Positions 16,454-25,787 of a DNA stretch of 64,000 bases are shown here, piece by piece. Under the pieces are notes generated by a model. It was not told the DNA's origin, made no database searches, and saw nothing but the letters and a program-made list of their open reading frames with translations. The position numbers and the translations under genes are program-made. The stretch is from positions 2,511,249 to 2,575,248 of the forward strand of contig CP046522.1 of the NCBI GenBank assembly GCA_009738435.1, read 5' to 3'. Within the stretch, counting starts at the first letter, position 1, and every line of letters begins with the position of its first letter. This stretch comes from Clostridium bovifaecis. Its GTDB lineage: Bacteria > Bacillota > Clostridia > Clostridiales > Clostridiaceae.

Positions 16454-17659
16454 CTATATAGCGTTGTACATATCAAACATAGGAAGTACCATAGCAATTA
16501 CTATAAATCCTACAATCAATCCCATGATAAGTATCATCATTGGTTCAATCAACGTGACCATTTTTGCCAGCCTTTCTTCTACTTCTTGATCGTAAAAGTC
16601 AGCAGTTTTTTCTAATATCTCATCTAATTGACCTGATTCTTCTCCTATTTTAATCATAGCTATGAGCATTGGTGGAAATGTCTTTATATTCTTGATTGCA
16701 TCTGCCAGCAAAACTCCTTTCATCACCTCATCTCTAGCCATTAGGAGCTCTTCCTCTACAACTTTGTTTCCCAGCACTATAGAAACAATCTCCATGGCTC
16801 TTATCATGCTCACTCCACTTGATAGTATAGTAGATAGATTTCTGGTGAATCTGGATGTGATTATCTTTGCATTGGTAGTCTTGATAATAGGCAATTTAAG
16901 CTTCATATTTCCAAGAACCCTCGACCCCTTTGTAGTCTTGAAATAGGCAGATAAAGATATGCTAATCAGTATTATGCTTATAATTATTATATGCCAGTAA
17001 TTTTTCATAGTGCTGCTTATAGCTAGCATTGCCTTAGTTATACCTGGAAGCTCTACTCCATTGCCTTGAAGCATCCCCGCAAAAGTAGGCATTACAAAAG
17101 TTAATAAAAAGGTTACCACTCCTATTGACAAAACTCCTAAAAATATAGGATAAACCATAGCACCTTTGATTTTGCTATTAAGTTTGTTTTCTTTATCATA
17201 GTAATCAGTCATTCTCTGTATTACAGTGCTCAGATTCCCTGTTTGTTCTCCTGATTCTATCATATTTATAAGCAATTCAGGATAAATATTTTTATAATTT
17301 CTCATAGCCTCTGATAATGTCAAACCCTTTTGAATATCTTCATAAACTCCATTTAAACTTTCTTTCATTCTTTTATTTTCTGACTGCTGTCTTAATATGT
17401 TAACAGAATTCAGTATATCTAATCCTGCCTCTAAGAGAGTATAAAGCTGTCTACAAAATATGGATAAATCCTTTGCCTTAACTCTATTAAAAATATCCGA
17501 TATATTAACTTCTTTTTTGTCTGCAACTTCAGCTATTGATAGGGGGTACAACTTTTTCTCCCTTATAATATTTAAGACTTCTTCTCTAGTAGCAGCATTT
17601 ATTTTATCCTCAACTTTTTTGCCGCCTTCAGTCACTGCCTTGTATTTAAATGATGACAT
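16454..17659 (-). CDS. pilC: PilC, type IV pilus inner membrane platform protein
   Basis: 401 residues with two repeated T2SSF domains (about residues 65-190 and 270-395). Characteristic runs are FCRQLYTLLEAGLDILNSVNILRQQ and SRFTRNLSTILSSGVSMIRAMEIV, with membrane helices after each and at the C-terminus (MILIMGLIVGFIVIAMVLPMFDMY). PilC anchors the PilB motor and feeds pilins into the fibre. SD GAAGAGGTG lies before the ATG. Encoded 42 bases after pilB. Confidence 0.94.
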   Translation of the reverse strand: MSSFKYKAVTEGGKKVEDKINAATREEVLNIIREKKLYPLSIAEVADKKEVNISDIFNRVKAKDLSIFCRQLYTLLEAGLDILNSVNILRQQSENKRMKESLNGVYEDIQKGLTLSEAMRNYKNIYPELLINMIESGEQTGNLSTVIQRMTDYYDKENKLNSKIKGAMVYPIFLGVLSIGVVTFLLTFVMPTFAGMLQGNGVELPGITKAMLAISSTMKNYWHIIIISIILISISLSAYFKTTKGSRVLGNMKLKLPIIKTTNAKIITSRFTRNLSTILSSGVSMIRAMEIVSIVLGNKVVEEELLMARDEVMKGVLLADAIKNIKTFPPMLIAMIKIGEESGQLDEILEKTADFYDQEVEERLAKMVTLIEPMMILIMGLIVGFIVIAMVLPMFDMYNAI

Positions 17660-17701
17660 AGGTGCACCTCTTCTTTATGTTAAATTCCTTGTTTACTTCG
17701 G

Positions 17702-19384
17702 CTACTCTTTTAAGAATGCTACTTTAGCTAGCTCCTCTATGGTTGTCTCTCCTTTTAACACTAAATCACTACATGCCATCTTTAAAGTCCTAATGCCATT
17801 TTTTAAATTAAGCTCTTTTATTTCCTCTGTGCCACCTTTACTTTGAATAAGCTCTCTATGTTCCTTAGAAATTTCCATTATTTCATATATACCTGTTCTT
17901 CCTGAATATCCTGTGTTATTGCAGTAAGTACAGCCTTTTCCTCTATAAAGCTTTAAATCATCTTGTTTATCCAAATTTAATATACTTTTTTCATATTCGT
18001 TTGCTTCATAGGCTTCTTTGCATTTAGAACAGGTTTTTCTCACCAGTCTCTGTGCAATTACTCCTGAAATCGATGCAGAAATTAGATAAGATTCTATCCC
18101 CATATCCTCAAGCCTTACTATAGCAGAAGCTGCATCATTGGTATGAACTGTGCTTAAAACTAAATGCCCTGTAATTGCAGCTCTTACTGCAATTTCTGCG
18201 GTTTCTTCATCTCTTATTTCGCCTATCATAACTACATCAGGGTCTTGTCTTAGTATAGACCTTAGCCCATTTGCAAAGGTTAACCCTGCTTTCATATTAA
18301 CGTTTACTTGGTTTATACCGTCCATCATATATTCTACAGGATCCTCTACAGTGATTATGTTGGTCTCTGAACTATTTAATTCATTAAGCATAGCATATAA
18401 TGTAGTCGATTTACCGCTTCCTGTAGGACCAGTTACCAGTATTATTCCATATGGACTTTTAATCATTCTTTCAAGCTTTTCTATATCATCTTTGTTCATT
18501 CCTAATTTGTCCTTCTTTAATAAAAAGCTGTCCTTCTTTAATATCCTAATAACGATTTTTTCTCCATGTATAGTTGGAAGTACAGATACTCTAAGATCAA
18601 CTTGTCTATTTTCTACTTCCATTATAATTCTTCCATCCTGCGGAATTCTCTTTTCTGCAATATTTAGGTTTGAAAGTATTTTGATACGAGTAACTAAAGC
18701 AGGTAGATTATCCATAGGAGTTCTTAAAACCTCCTGTAAGGTTCCATCCACCCTATATCTTATCTTTATGTATTTTTCAAAAGGTTCAATATGAATATCA
18801 CTGGCATTGCTCTTTATTGCATTTTTAATTACAGAGTCAATAAGCTTTACAACCGGAGCATTTTTTACATCATCAATTTCCTCTTCTTGCACTACTGCAC
18901 TTGAAATTTGAGATTTTGATAAGGCTTCAGCAGCTCTCTCTACATACTGAGTTGCATAGTACTTGTCTATTGCCCTTTCTACTTCTTTTTTTGTTGCAAT
19001 TACAGGTATTACATCCTTACCTGTAGAAATGCTAACATCATCTAAGGCAAATATGTTTAAAGGATCATTGGTTGCAACCTTTATTTTATCCTTTTCATAT
19101 CCAATAGGAATAAGAATATACTTAGAAGCTAGACTCTCTGGTATAGCTTTTACTGCTCTCCTGTCTATTTGTATCATATCTAAGTATACTCTCTCTATTC
19201 CCAGCTGTACTTCAAGTACATCCATAATATCATCTTCAGTAAGTATTTTATCTTGAACCAACAATTCGCCAAGTTTTATACCAGAGACTCTCTGCTTAGC
19301 CAGCTCAGTTTTAAGCTGTTGTTCAGTTATTTTTCCTGCTTCAACCAGCAAATCTCCTAGTCGTTTTTTGTTTAACCCTCTCAT
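17702..19384 (-). CDS. pilB: PilB, type IV pilus extension ATPase
   Basis: 560 residues. The N-terminal MshEN/GspE_N domain is about residues 1-150. The ATPase core has Walker A GPTGSGKST (near 318), an Asp box, Walker B DPDVVMIGEIRD (near 385) and the His box. A zinc-binding tetracysteine is formed by CSKC (near 450) and CTYC (near 485). MshEN domains of this kind bind c-di-GMP in some homologues, but the exact binding residues were not checked. First gene of the operon, with SD AAAGGAG. No retraction ATPase (PilT) gene is in the operon or window. Confidence 0.95.
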   Translation of the reverse strand: MRGLNKKRLGDLLVEAGKITEQQLKTELAKQRVSGIKLGELLVQDKILTEDDIMDVLEVQLGIERVYLDMIQIDRRAVKAIPESLASKYILIPIGYEKDKIKVATNDPLNIFALDDVSISTGKDVIPVIATKKEVERAIDKYYATQYVERAAEALSKSQISSAVVQEEEIDDVKNAPVVKLIDSVIKNAIKSNASDIHIEPFEKYIKIRYRVDGTLQEVLRTPMDNLPALVTRIKILSNLNIAEKRIPQDGRIIMEVENRQVDLRVSVLPTIHGEKIVIRILKKDSFLLKKDKLGMNKDDIEKLERMIKSPYGIILVTGPTGSGKSTTLYAMLNELNSSETNIITVEDPVEYMMDGINQVNVNMKAGLTFANGLRSILRQDPDVVMIGEIRDEETAEIAVRAAITGHLVLSTVHTNDAASAIVRLEDMGIESYLISASISGVIAQRLVRKTCSKCKEAYEANEYEKSILNLDKQDDLKLYRGKGCTYCNNTGYSGRTGIYEIMEISKEHRELIQSKGGTEEIKELNLKNGIRTLKMACSDLVLKGETTIEELAKVAFLKE

Positions 19385-19564
19385 GTACTGCTCCTTTGTT
19401 ATCTATAATGAAAATTAATTACAAAAGTTTATTGATTTAATTATATAATAATTTGTCCTATTTTCCAATTATCTATAAAAGTATTTTTACATATTTTTGA
19501 TACAATTTTACTTTTTACCATTCTTTAACATTTGGTTAAGTTAAATTAAACTTTATCATGTATT

Positions 19565-21265
19565 TTAATTAATATCAAATAAATCTATAAATCTATTTTC
19601 GACAACATTATACAATCCTCTAGTGGTAATTTTTAGCTCTGAAATTACAGGAAGCGATAGAAAGCTCAGACTTAAAAACAGACTATTCTTATCTCCATGT
19701 TCCATAACTATCCGATATAATTCCTCTACCTTTTGTGCTACAATCTTTGAATCTTCACAGCTCATAAGACCTGCAATTGGAAGACTTAAATCTCCAATTA
19801 CTTCTCCCTTAGAAACTGTAACTATGCCTCCTCCTATGGCTATCAAAGCATTTACTGCTATGGTCATATCCTTATCATTGTCACCTATTACTATTATATT
19901 ATGTGAGTCATGAGCAATACTCTGAGCTACGGCTAGTTCCTTAATTTCTAATCCTTCTACATATCCTATAGAATATCTTCCTGTATTTTTATGTCTTTCA
20001 AAAACTCCTATTTTTAGCACATTTCCAGGATATACCCGCTCTACGTATCCATCTTTAGCCTCTATCTCCTTTACTACCCTCTTTGTAATAAGAGAGTGAG
20101 GAATTGATTGGATTACATTTATTTTCTTTGACTTTGCCTTTACCCTAAAAACCTCTTCATGGATATAATTTATATTCATAGATGGAGGCAAATTTATCTT
20201 AATATCTGTTTCACCTACATCCTTATAAAGCTTACCATCTTTTATAACCTGCTTCACATTTATATCTTTTAAACTATTAAATATAACTAAGTCTGCTCTA
20301 TATCCTGGAGCCACTGCTCCTCTCCACATTAGCCTATAGCACTGAGCTGCATTCAAAGTAGCCAAAGTAATAGCCTTAATTGGGTCTAGCCCCATACTAA
20401 TAGCTAATTTTATATTATAATCTATGCTTCCCTTATGCACCAAGTCCACTACATCCTTATCATCTGTACAAAAGCAAAACCTATTATAGTTATTTTCTTT
20501 TACCGCTGGTATTAAACTTTTTAAATTCTTTGCTGCTGTTCCATGCCTTATAAGTATATACATACCTCTCATTATCTTAGTCAAAGCTTCATCAATATCC
20601 GAAGTTTCATGATCTGTTCTTATTCTACATGAGGTATAAGCATTTAAATCTATTGAGGAAACTTGTGGTGCATGACCATCTATAGGCATATTTGCAGAAT
20701 TAAAAAGCTTTAATTTTTTTAATGTATCTTCGTCCTTTGATAATACTCCTTGAACATTCATCACTTCTCCCAGTCCTCGCACATTCTCATTTCCAATGAA
20801 CTGAACTAAATCTGATGCTCTTAAAACAGCTCCACTATCTTCAAAGTCTACAGCCGGTACGCTGCTTGGTATCATATAAAATATATCAATAGGACCTCTT
20901 CTTCCACTTTCAATCATGAATTTAATTCCTTCTGCACCATAAACATTTACAATTTCATGAGGATCAGCTATACACGCTGTAATTCCTCTATTTATCAATA
21001 GCCTCGAGTAATTCTCTGGTATTAACTTTGAAGATTCTATATGCACATGAGAGTCTATAAACCCTGATGATATAAAATACCCTGAGCAATCTATCTCTTC
21101 TTCTCCAGAGTAGTCTCCTATCCCTACTATAACGTCACCACTAATAGCTATATCTCCTTTTTCTATATCTTGAGTGAATACATTTATTATAGAACCATTC
21201 TTTAGTACTAAATCTGCCTTTTTCATTTTCAACGCAGTGTCTATATTCTTTTCAAGATTTAGCAT
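19565..21265 (-). CDS. ade: Adenine deaminase
   Basis: About 566 residues of the amidohydrolase superfamily. Metal-binding HVHIESS follows GFIDS; CFCTDDKDV and the C-terminal GLMSCEDSKIVAQKVEEL block are typical of bacterial Ade. It converts adenine to hypoxanthine and ammonia in purine salvage, in the cytoplasm. The ATG at 21265 is chosen because AGGAG lies five bases upstream, inside the codons of a longer frame that begins at 21280. No purine riboswitch was recognised in the short upstream region; a strong terminator hairpin (21337-21378) lies there instead. Confidence 0.95.
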   Translation of the reverse strand: MLNLEKNIDTALKMKKADLVLKNGSIINVFTQDIEKGDIAISGDVIVGIGDYSGEEEIDCSGYFISSGFIDSHVHIESSKLIPENYSRLLINRGITACIADPHEIVNVYGAEGIKFMIESGRRGPIDIFYMIPSSVPAVDFEDSGAVLRASDLVQFIGNENVRGLGEVMNVQGVLSKDEDTLKKLKLFNSANMPIDGHAPQVSSIDLNAYTSCRIRTDHETSDIDEALTKIMRGMYILIRHGTAAKNLKSLIPAVKENNYNRFCFCTDDKDVVDLVHKGSIDYNIKLAISMGLDPIKAITLATLNAAQCYRLMWRGAVAPGYRADLVIFNSLKDINVKQVIKDGKLYKDVGETDIKINLPPSMNINYIHEEVFRVKAKSKKINVIQSIPHSLITKRVVKEIEAKDGYVERVYPGNVLKIGVFERHKNTGRYSIGYVEGLEIKELAVAQSIAHDSHNIIVIGDNDKDMTIAVNALIAIGGGIVTVSKGEVIGDLSLPIAGLMSCEDSKIVAQKVEELYRIVMEHGDKNSLFLSLSFLSLPVISELKITTRGLYNVVENRFIDLFDIN

Positions 21266-21336
21266 TCTTTCTCCTCTCATTATTAAGGCTGCTATTACTT
21301 AATATATATATGAATTTTTCATGTTATTCTGAACAT

Positions 21337-21378
21337 AAAAAAATGATTACACTTTTTTACGTGTAATCATTTTTTTAT
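21337..21378. terminator. Strong terminator hairpin between the exonuclease-like gene and ade
   Basis: AAAAAAATGATTACAC (21337-21352) pairs with GTGTAATCATTTTTTT (21361-21376), 8-base loop, with A- and T-runs on both sides. It ends the minus-strand transcript of the gene at 21446-22057. Confidence 0.88.
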
Positions 21379-21445
21379 TCTACTAGAGCTTAGCTATTAT
21401 AATTTTCTACCTTCTAACATACTAGCCAGTGAAGCACTTAAACTT

Positions 21446-22057
21446 TTAGGGCTGGCTACTAATTTTCTCTTCCTTTTTTAGGAATTTTTTCCAATCTACA
21501 TATATTCTAAAAAGGCTTGCTACGTCCTGTTCATTATATAATAAAATTCTCTGTCTTTTCTCTTCAGGCATTCTATTCATATAATCAAAGTCCTTCATAA
21601 CCTTGCAAAAGGTTTTAGATAGATTTGATCCACTTATAAGTTCACTTTCTCTATTTATATCAAATATTTTCTCTAGATTCTTAAGCCCTATATTAGCACC
21701 CATTAGTTTTTCATATTCTCTTTGAAGGTCTACCTTTATAAAATGTTCATCTAAATTAAAGTCAATGTTGTTCTTTTTATATAAATATTCAATAACTGTA
21801 AAATCATTATTCCCTGAAAAGGTAACTATATATCTTTTGTTGTGTTTTTCGTACATTTCTTTAAAATATTCTACTGAAAGATTTAATATATCTGGGGCAT
21901 CTTTCTTGCTTTCAATCATATACTGAGTAACCTTAAGTTCATCACTTTCACTATCGTAGTAACAGCATCCAAAAACTCCTATGCATATAGGCTTTTTATA
22001 TAAATAATGCTCTAAATCGAAAAATATAGCATCTTTATATATCTCTTTTCCCATCAA
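21446..22057 (-). CDS. DEDD-type ribonuclease H-like protein (YprB-like), first of two
   Basis: 203 residues. DnaQ/RNase H-like exonuclease motifs are visible: FFDLEH (Asp and Glu of motif I), TFSGNNDFTVIEYL (Asp of motif II) and LLYNEQDVASLFRIY (Tyr and Asp of motif III). All four acidic positions plus the Tyr seem present, so activity is possible. The family trims nucleic acid 3' ends; the substrate is unknown. A distant relative lies at 25053-25787. The gene stands alone, ended by the terminator at 21337-21378. Confidence 0.75.
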   Translation of the reverse strand: MMGKEIYKDAIFFDLEHYLYKKPICIGVFGCCYYDSESDELKVTQYMIESKKDAPDILNLSVEYFKEMYEKHNKRYIVTFSGNNDFTVIEYLYKKNNIDFNLDEHFIKVDLQREYEKLMGANIGLKNLEKIFDINRESELISGSNLSKTFCKVMKDFDYMNRMPEEKRQRILLYNEQDVASLFRIYVDWKKFLKKEEKISSQP

Positions 22058-22279
22058 TTTCTAGAATATGCTCCTTTGAATGCTCTTCAACCTTTATACT
22101 ATTCTCTCTTAATCAATTTACCACTTCTTTCTAGTCAGACAAATCTTATTATATATTATTTACCGAATTTTGCCCTTTTATTATCTCACACTTTATCAAG
22201 TTTGTGAACCACCCCAAACTGACTTTATTTAAAAACAAGTACAGCTTGGAACTATTTTGCGCCGCAAAATTTTTAGGTA

Positions 22280-22332
22280 TTGACATTCTTTCTCAATGGT
22301 GTTATATTTTAATTGAGAATGATTTTCATAGT
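22280..22332 (+). promoter_or_regulatory. feoAB promoter with Fur box
   Basis: -35 TTGACA (22280-22285), 17-base spacer, -10 TATATT (22303-22308). Directly behind it, TGAGAATGATTTTCATA (22314-22330) matches the Fur consensus GATAATGATAATCATTATC at most positions. Fur with iron would cover the transcription start and repress the ferrous iron operon. Confidence 0.85.
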
Positions 22333-22353
22333 TACATAAGGGGGAGAGTCAAA

Positions 22354-22578
22354 ATGAGCATAGTAGATTTAAGACCAGGCCAAAATGGCTTTATTGAAAA
22401 TATAATTGGAGATGAAAAACTATCAAAACGTTTATTAGCCTTAGGATGTATTGAAGGGACTAGAGTGACATTAAAAACTAAAGCACCTTTAGGTGATCCT
22501 ATTATCATCAATGTTAGAGGCTTTGATTTAGCAATAAGAAAAAAAGATGCTGCTAACATTAAGATAAGGGAGGTATAG
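22354..22578 (+). CDS. feoA: FeoA, ferrous iron transport accessory protein
   Basis: 74 residues from the ATG at 22354 (GGGGAGAG upstream). An SH3-like FeoA fold is evident: LRPGQNGFIENIIGDEKLSKRLLALGCIEGTRVTLKTKAPLGDPIIINVRGFDLAIRKKDAANI. An in-frame extension to 22204 runs through the promoter and Fur box and is rejected. FeoA supports FeoB function at the membrane. It is one base from feoB, so the two are co-translated. Confidence 0.94.
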   Translation: MSIVDLRPGQNGFIENIIGDEKLSKRLLALGCIEGTRVTLKTKAPLGDPIIINVRGFDLAIRKKDAANIKIREV

Positions 22579-22579
22579 A

Positions 22580-24355
22580 ATGAGAACAATAGCACTAGTT
22601 GGAAACCCAAACGTAGGTAAAACTACATTATTTAATGCTTTGACAGGCTCCAATCAGTATGTTGGAAACTGGGCTGGAGTTACTGTAGAAAAGAAGGAAG
22701 GTTTCTTAGATAAATCTATAAAGATTGTTGACCTTCCAGGAATTTACGCAATGGATACCTATTCAAATGAGGAAAAAGTAGCAAAAAGCTTCTTATTAGA
22801 TGATGAAGCAGATTTAATAGTAAACATAGTAGATGCATCTAACTTAGATAGGAATCTATATCTTACCACTCAGCTAAAACAATTTAACAAGCCAATAGTA
22901 ATGCTTCTTAATATGATTGATGTAGCTGAATCTAAGGGAATGGATATAGAATTTAGCAAGCTTTCTAAGGAACTTGGAGTAAAAGTCATACCTATTTCAG
23001 CTTCAAAAGGTAAGGGTTTAGATAAAGTTAAAGATTTACTTTTAAATCTTGATATTTCAAAACTTTATATTGATAATGATTCTAAATATCAGAATTTTGA
23101 AACTGAAAAAGAAGCCTACTCTTATATCGAAAACTTGCTAAACCAATGTATAACATATTCTTCAAAAGATAATTCAAACATTAAAGATAAAATAGATAAC
23201 ATAGTACTAAACAAATTTGCTGCTTACCCAATATTTTTAGGAATTATATATTTAATATTCAAATTTACCTTTAACTGGGTTGGACAGCCCTTATCAGACC
23301 TTCTAGACTTAGGATTACAAGAACAATTGATGCCAAGATTAAATGATATGCTCGCTAATAGCAGTCCTTGGTTTAGATCGCTTTTAGTAGATGGAATAGT
23401 TGGAGGGGTTGGCTCTATTATAATTTTCCTTCCTGTTATTTTAGCACTATTTCTTGGAATATCCTTCCTTGAAGATAGTGGATATATGGCAAGAGCTGCT
23501 TTCTTGATGGATAAACTTATGAGAAGAATGGGACTTTCAGGAAAAGCCTTTATACCATTAGTAGTTGGTTTTGGCTGTTCAGTACCTGCTATAATGTCAG
23601 CTAGAACTTTAGAAAGCGAGAAAGATAGAAAGCTTGCTGCATTGCTTGTGCCGCTTATGTCATGTAATGCAAGACTTCCTGTTTACGCACTATTTGCATC
23701 TATCTTTTTCCCTGGTAAAGAAACTCCTGTAGTATTTTCTCTCTATGTTCTTGGTATAGTTGTTGCATTTTTAATAGGTCTATTATTTAAAAATACAATA
23801 TTTAAGAAGGACGAAGAACCTTTTATAATTGAACTTCCTGAGTATAAGCTTCCAGAGGTAAAAAGCTTGCTTCTTCATACTTGGGACAAGGGTAAGGGCT
23901 TCTTAAAGAAAGCTGGAACTATTATTCTATCAATTTCTGTATTGGTTTGGTTCCTATCAAACTTTAACTTTTCAGGAATGGTAGATATCAATGATAGCTT
24001 GTTTGCATCTATAGGTAAAGCAATAGCTCCAATATTTAAACCTTTAGGTTTCGGATCTTGGGAAACTTCAATGTCACTTCTAACTGGACTTATGGCAAAA
24101 GAAGTTGTTGTAAGTACTATGGGAGTTATATTTGGAAATGACCTTCAGGCTATACTTCCTCAACACTTTAATGTTGTTTCAGCTTATGGATTCTTAGTGT
24201 TTGTACTTTTATATACGCCTTGCATAACAGCCATAGCTACAATGAGAAAAGAATACGGAAATAAAATGATGCTTTTCTCCATAGCTTATCAGTTAGTTCT
24301 AGCTTGGATAGCTTCATTTATAGTTTATAATTTAGGTTCATTGATTATATTCTAG
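22580..24355 (+). CDS. feoB: FeoB, ferrous iron transporter with GTPase domain
   Basis: 591 residues. The cytosolic G domain has G1 GNPNVGKTT (residues 8-16), G3 DLPG, G4 NMID and the G5 region SASKG. A helical domain follows, then about eight membrane segments with the two Gate motifs containing conserved Cys (GFGCSVPAIMSARTLES and YTPCITAIATMRKE). It imports Fe(II). It is slightly short for the family because of a compact linker, as in other clostridia. Controlled by the Fur-type promoter at 22280-22332. Confidence 0.96.
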   Translation: MRTIALVGNPNVGKTTLFNALTGSNQYVGNWAGVTVEKKEGFLDKSIKIVDLPGIYAMDTYSNEEKVAKSFLLDDEADLIVNIVDASNLDRNLYLTTQLKQFNKPIVMLLNMIDVAESKGMDIEFSKLSKELGVKVIPISASKGKGLDKVKDLLLNLDISKLYIDNDSKYQNFETEKEAYSYIENLLNQCITYSSKDNSNIKDKIDNIVLNKFAAYPIFLGIIYLIFKFTFNWVGQPLSDLLDLGLQEQLMPRLNDMLANSSPWFRSLLVDGIVGGVGSIIIFLPVILALFLGISFLEDSGYMARAAFLMDKLMRRMGLSGKAFIPLVVGFGCSVPAIMSARTLESEKDRKLAALLVPLMSCNARLPVYALFASIFFPGKETPVVFSLYVLGIVVAFLIGLLFKNTIFKKDEEPFIIELPEYKLPEVKSLLLHTWDKGKGFLKKAGTIILSISVLVWFLSNFNFSGMVDINDSLFASIGKAIAPIFKPLGFGSWETSMSLLTGLMAKEVVVSTMGVIFGNDLQAILPQHFNVVSAYGFLVFVLLYTPCITAIATMRKEYGNKMMLFSIAYQLVLAWIASFIVYNLGSLIIF

Positions 24356-24384
24356 GATATGCTTTAAAAAAAGGAAGTGATTTT

Positions 24385-24537
24385 ATGATAGGTGAAATTT
24401 TAATAACAGCAGTTATTGCAGGTTTCGCAATTTACGTTCTTGTAAAAAACGCAAAGAAAAAAGCCTCTGGCGGAGGGTGCGATTGCGGGAGTTGTTCTTC
24501 CCACTGCCCAGTATACAAGGACAAAAAAGGTAGATAA
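24385..24537 (+). CDS. FeoB-associated Cys-rich membrane protein
   Basis: A 50-residue protein: one membrane helix (EILITAVIAGFAIYVLVKN) and a basic linker, then a Cys-rich tail GGGCDCGSCSSHCPVY. This matches the small FeoB-associated Cys-rich proteins that follow feoB in many Firmicutes, thought to help with iron handling or FeoB assembly. SD AAGGAAGTGA lies before the ATG at 24385. It ends one base before the stop of the convergent CBS gene. Confidence 0.9.
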   Translation: MIGEILITAVIAGFAIYVLVKNAKKKASGGGCDCGSCSSHCPVYKDKKGR

Positions 24538-24936
24538 TTAATTATCTGCCTTTTTCTCTTTATATATATCTATAAAATGTTGTATCAAATTTTCTATGGA
24601 TACTAAACCTATTACTTTCTCTTCTTCTAATACAGGTATTGCAACAATTTCATTATCTATAATCTTTTGAGCTACATCAATTATATCCTCATCAATATCA
24701 GCAGTTACAACTTCTTTTGTCATTATATTAGATATAGGGTAAGTATCATAATGTCCTTCTTCAATCAAAAACCTATATACATCTGCTTTTACAATAATCC
24801 CTTGAAGCTTTCTATCCTTATCTACTACTGGTGCCCCATTTATTTTCTTTTCATTCATTACTTCAAGGGCTTTTCTTGCAGTATCCTCAGGATTTAACAT
24901 TATAACCTCAAAGTGCATTATATCTCTTATCCTCAT
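24538..24936 (-). CDS. Protein of two CBS domains
   Basis: 132 residues made of two CBS domains: IMHFEVIMLNPEDTARKALEVMNEKKINGAPVVDKDRKLQGIIVKADVYRFL and IMTKEVVTADIDEDIIDVAQKIIDNEIVAIPVLEEEKVIGLVSIENLIQ. CBS pairs bind adenosyl ligands (AMP, ATP, c-di-AMP in some) and regulate partner proteins. No fused effector, so the target is unknown. Convergent with the feo operon. Confidence 0.88.
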   Translation of the reverse strand: MRIRDIMHFEVIMLNPEDTARKALEVMNEKKINGAPVVDKDRKLQGIIVKADVYRFLIEEGHYDTYPISNIMTKEVVTADIDEDIIDVAQKIIDNEIVAIPVLEEEKVIGLVSIENLIQHFIDIYKEKKADN

Positions 24937-25052
24937 ATAAAGTACACCTCCCTAAGGATAATTATACCACTTTATAATGGGCCGTAAAATATTTCTACGT
25001 AAAATAAACTAAATTTTCTGCAAATTATTTAAAATAAGTGCCTATAATAAGT

Positions 25053-25787
25053 TTAATAACTGCTATTTACTATGTTATTAAACTCATCTATATCTATATT
25101 CCCTTTAAGTATATTATCTATGATTCTACTTGCAGCCTTTTGGGACATATTTTTGATATCACTATCTATAGTTATTTTATTTTTCTTTAAAAGATATACT
25201 AAATATTTTGCCTGTTTCTCCGTTATACAGTCTACCCTCTTTAATCCCTCATTATTTTCTATTTCATAGATAAGCTTAAAAACTTTGGGAAGATTTAAAA
25301 CATCTTCGTAATTATGAAGCATGATAACCTCTCTTAGTCTGAAATCTTTTGTTCCTAAAAATTCAAAATATAGCTCTACACTTAGACCCCCATCTATTTT
25401 ATCTTCTCTATCTATTCCAAGGTATTGCTCAACACTTCTCAAGTTGCATCTTTCCATACCAAGCTGCCTATGGTAGGGTCTAATCTTTCTATATAAATCT
25501 ATATGGATACTAGGTTCTAAAAACCTTATGCCATTAAGTTTCATTCTCCTTTTTATAAAAGGTTCATCAAAAGCCCTGCCATTATATGAGCACCAAGCTT
25601 GAAATTTATCCACATCTTCCTTAAATGATAAAAGCATTTCTTTTTCTTCATCTAAGCTTTCTGAAAAATATTGTTTTATGAAGAACTTATCTTTACTAAT
25701 AAACCATCCACTAGATATCAAGATAACACTAGAACTATCCTTATCAAATCCTGTAGTTTCTATGTCAAAGAAAAGTACCTTATTCAT
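25053..25787 (-). CDS. DEDD-type ribonuclease H-like protein (YprB-like), second of two
   Basis: 244 residues. Motif I FFDIETTGF, motif II WCSYNGRAFDEPFIKRRM, motif III MLHNYEDVLNLPKVF. This is the YprB (RNase_H_2) exonuclease-like family, a presumed 3'-5' exonuclease acting in the cytoplasm. A C-terminal helical extension (about residues 180-244) follows. B. subtilis YprB is longer and carries TPR repeats, which are absent here. Relation to the neighbour at 21446 is at fold level only. Confidence 0.82.
   Translation of the reverse strand: MNKVLFFDIETTGFDKDSSSVILISSGWFISKDKFFIKQYFSESLDEEKEMLLSFKEDVDKFQAWCSYNGRAFDEPFIKRRMKLNGIRFLEPSIHIDLYRKIRPYHRQLGMERCNLRSVEQYLGIDREDKIDGGLSVELYFEFLGTKDFRLREVIMLHNYEDVLNLPKVFKLIYEIENNEGLKRVDCITEKQAKYLVYLLKKNKITIDSDIKNMSQKAASRIIDNILKGNIDIDEFNNIVNSSY

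Noticed and set aside
18150..18794. Plus-strand open frame of 214 codons opposite pilB
   Set aside because: Antisense to the conserved PilB ATPase core; composition is that of a reversed gene.
21281..21445. Purine riboswitch before adenine deaminase
   Set aside because: The region upstream of ade contains a terminator hairpin and no purine aptamer blocks.
22204..22353. N-terminal extension of FeoA to an upstream ATG
   Set aside because: It would run through the promoter and the Fur box; the ATG at 22354 has an SD and gives the standard FeoA length.
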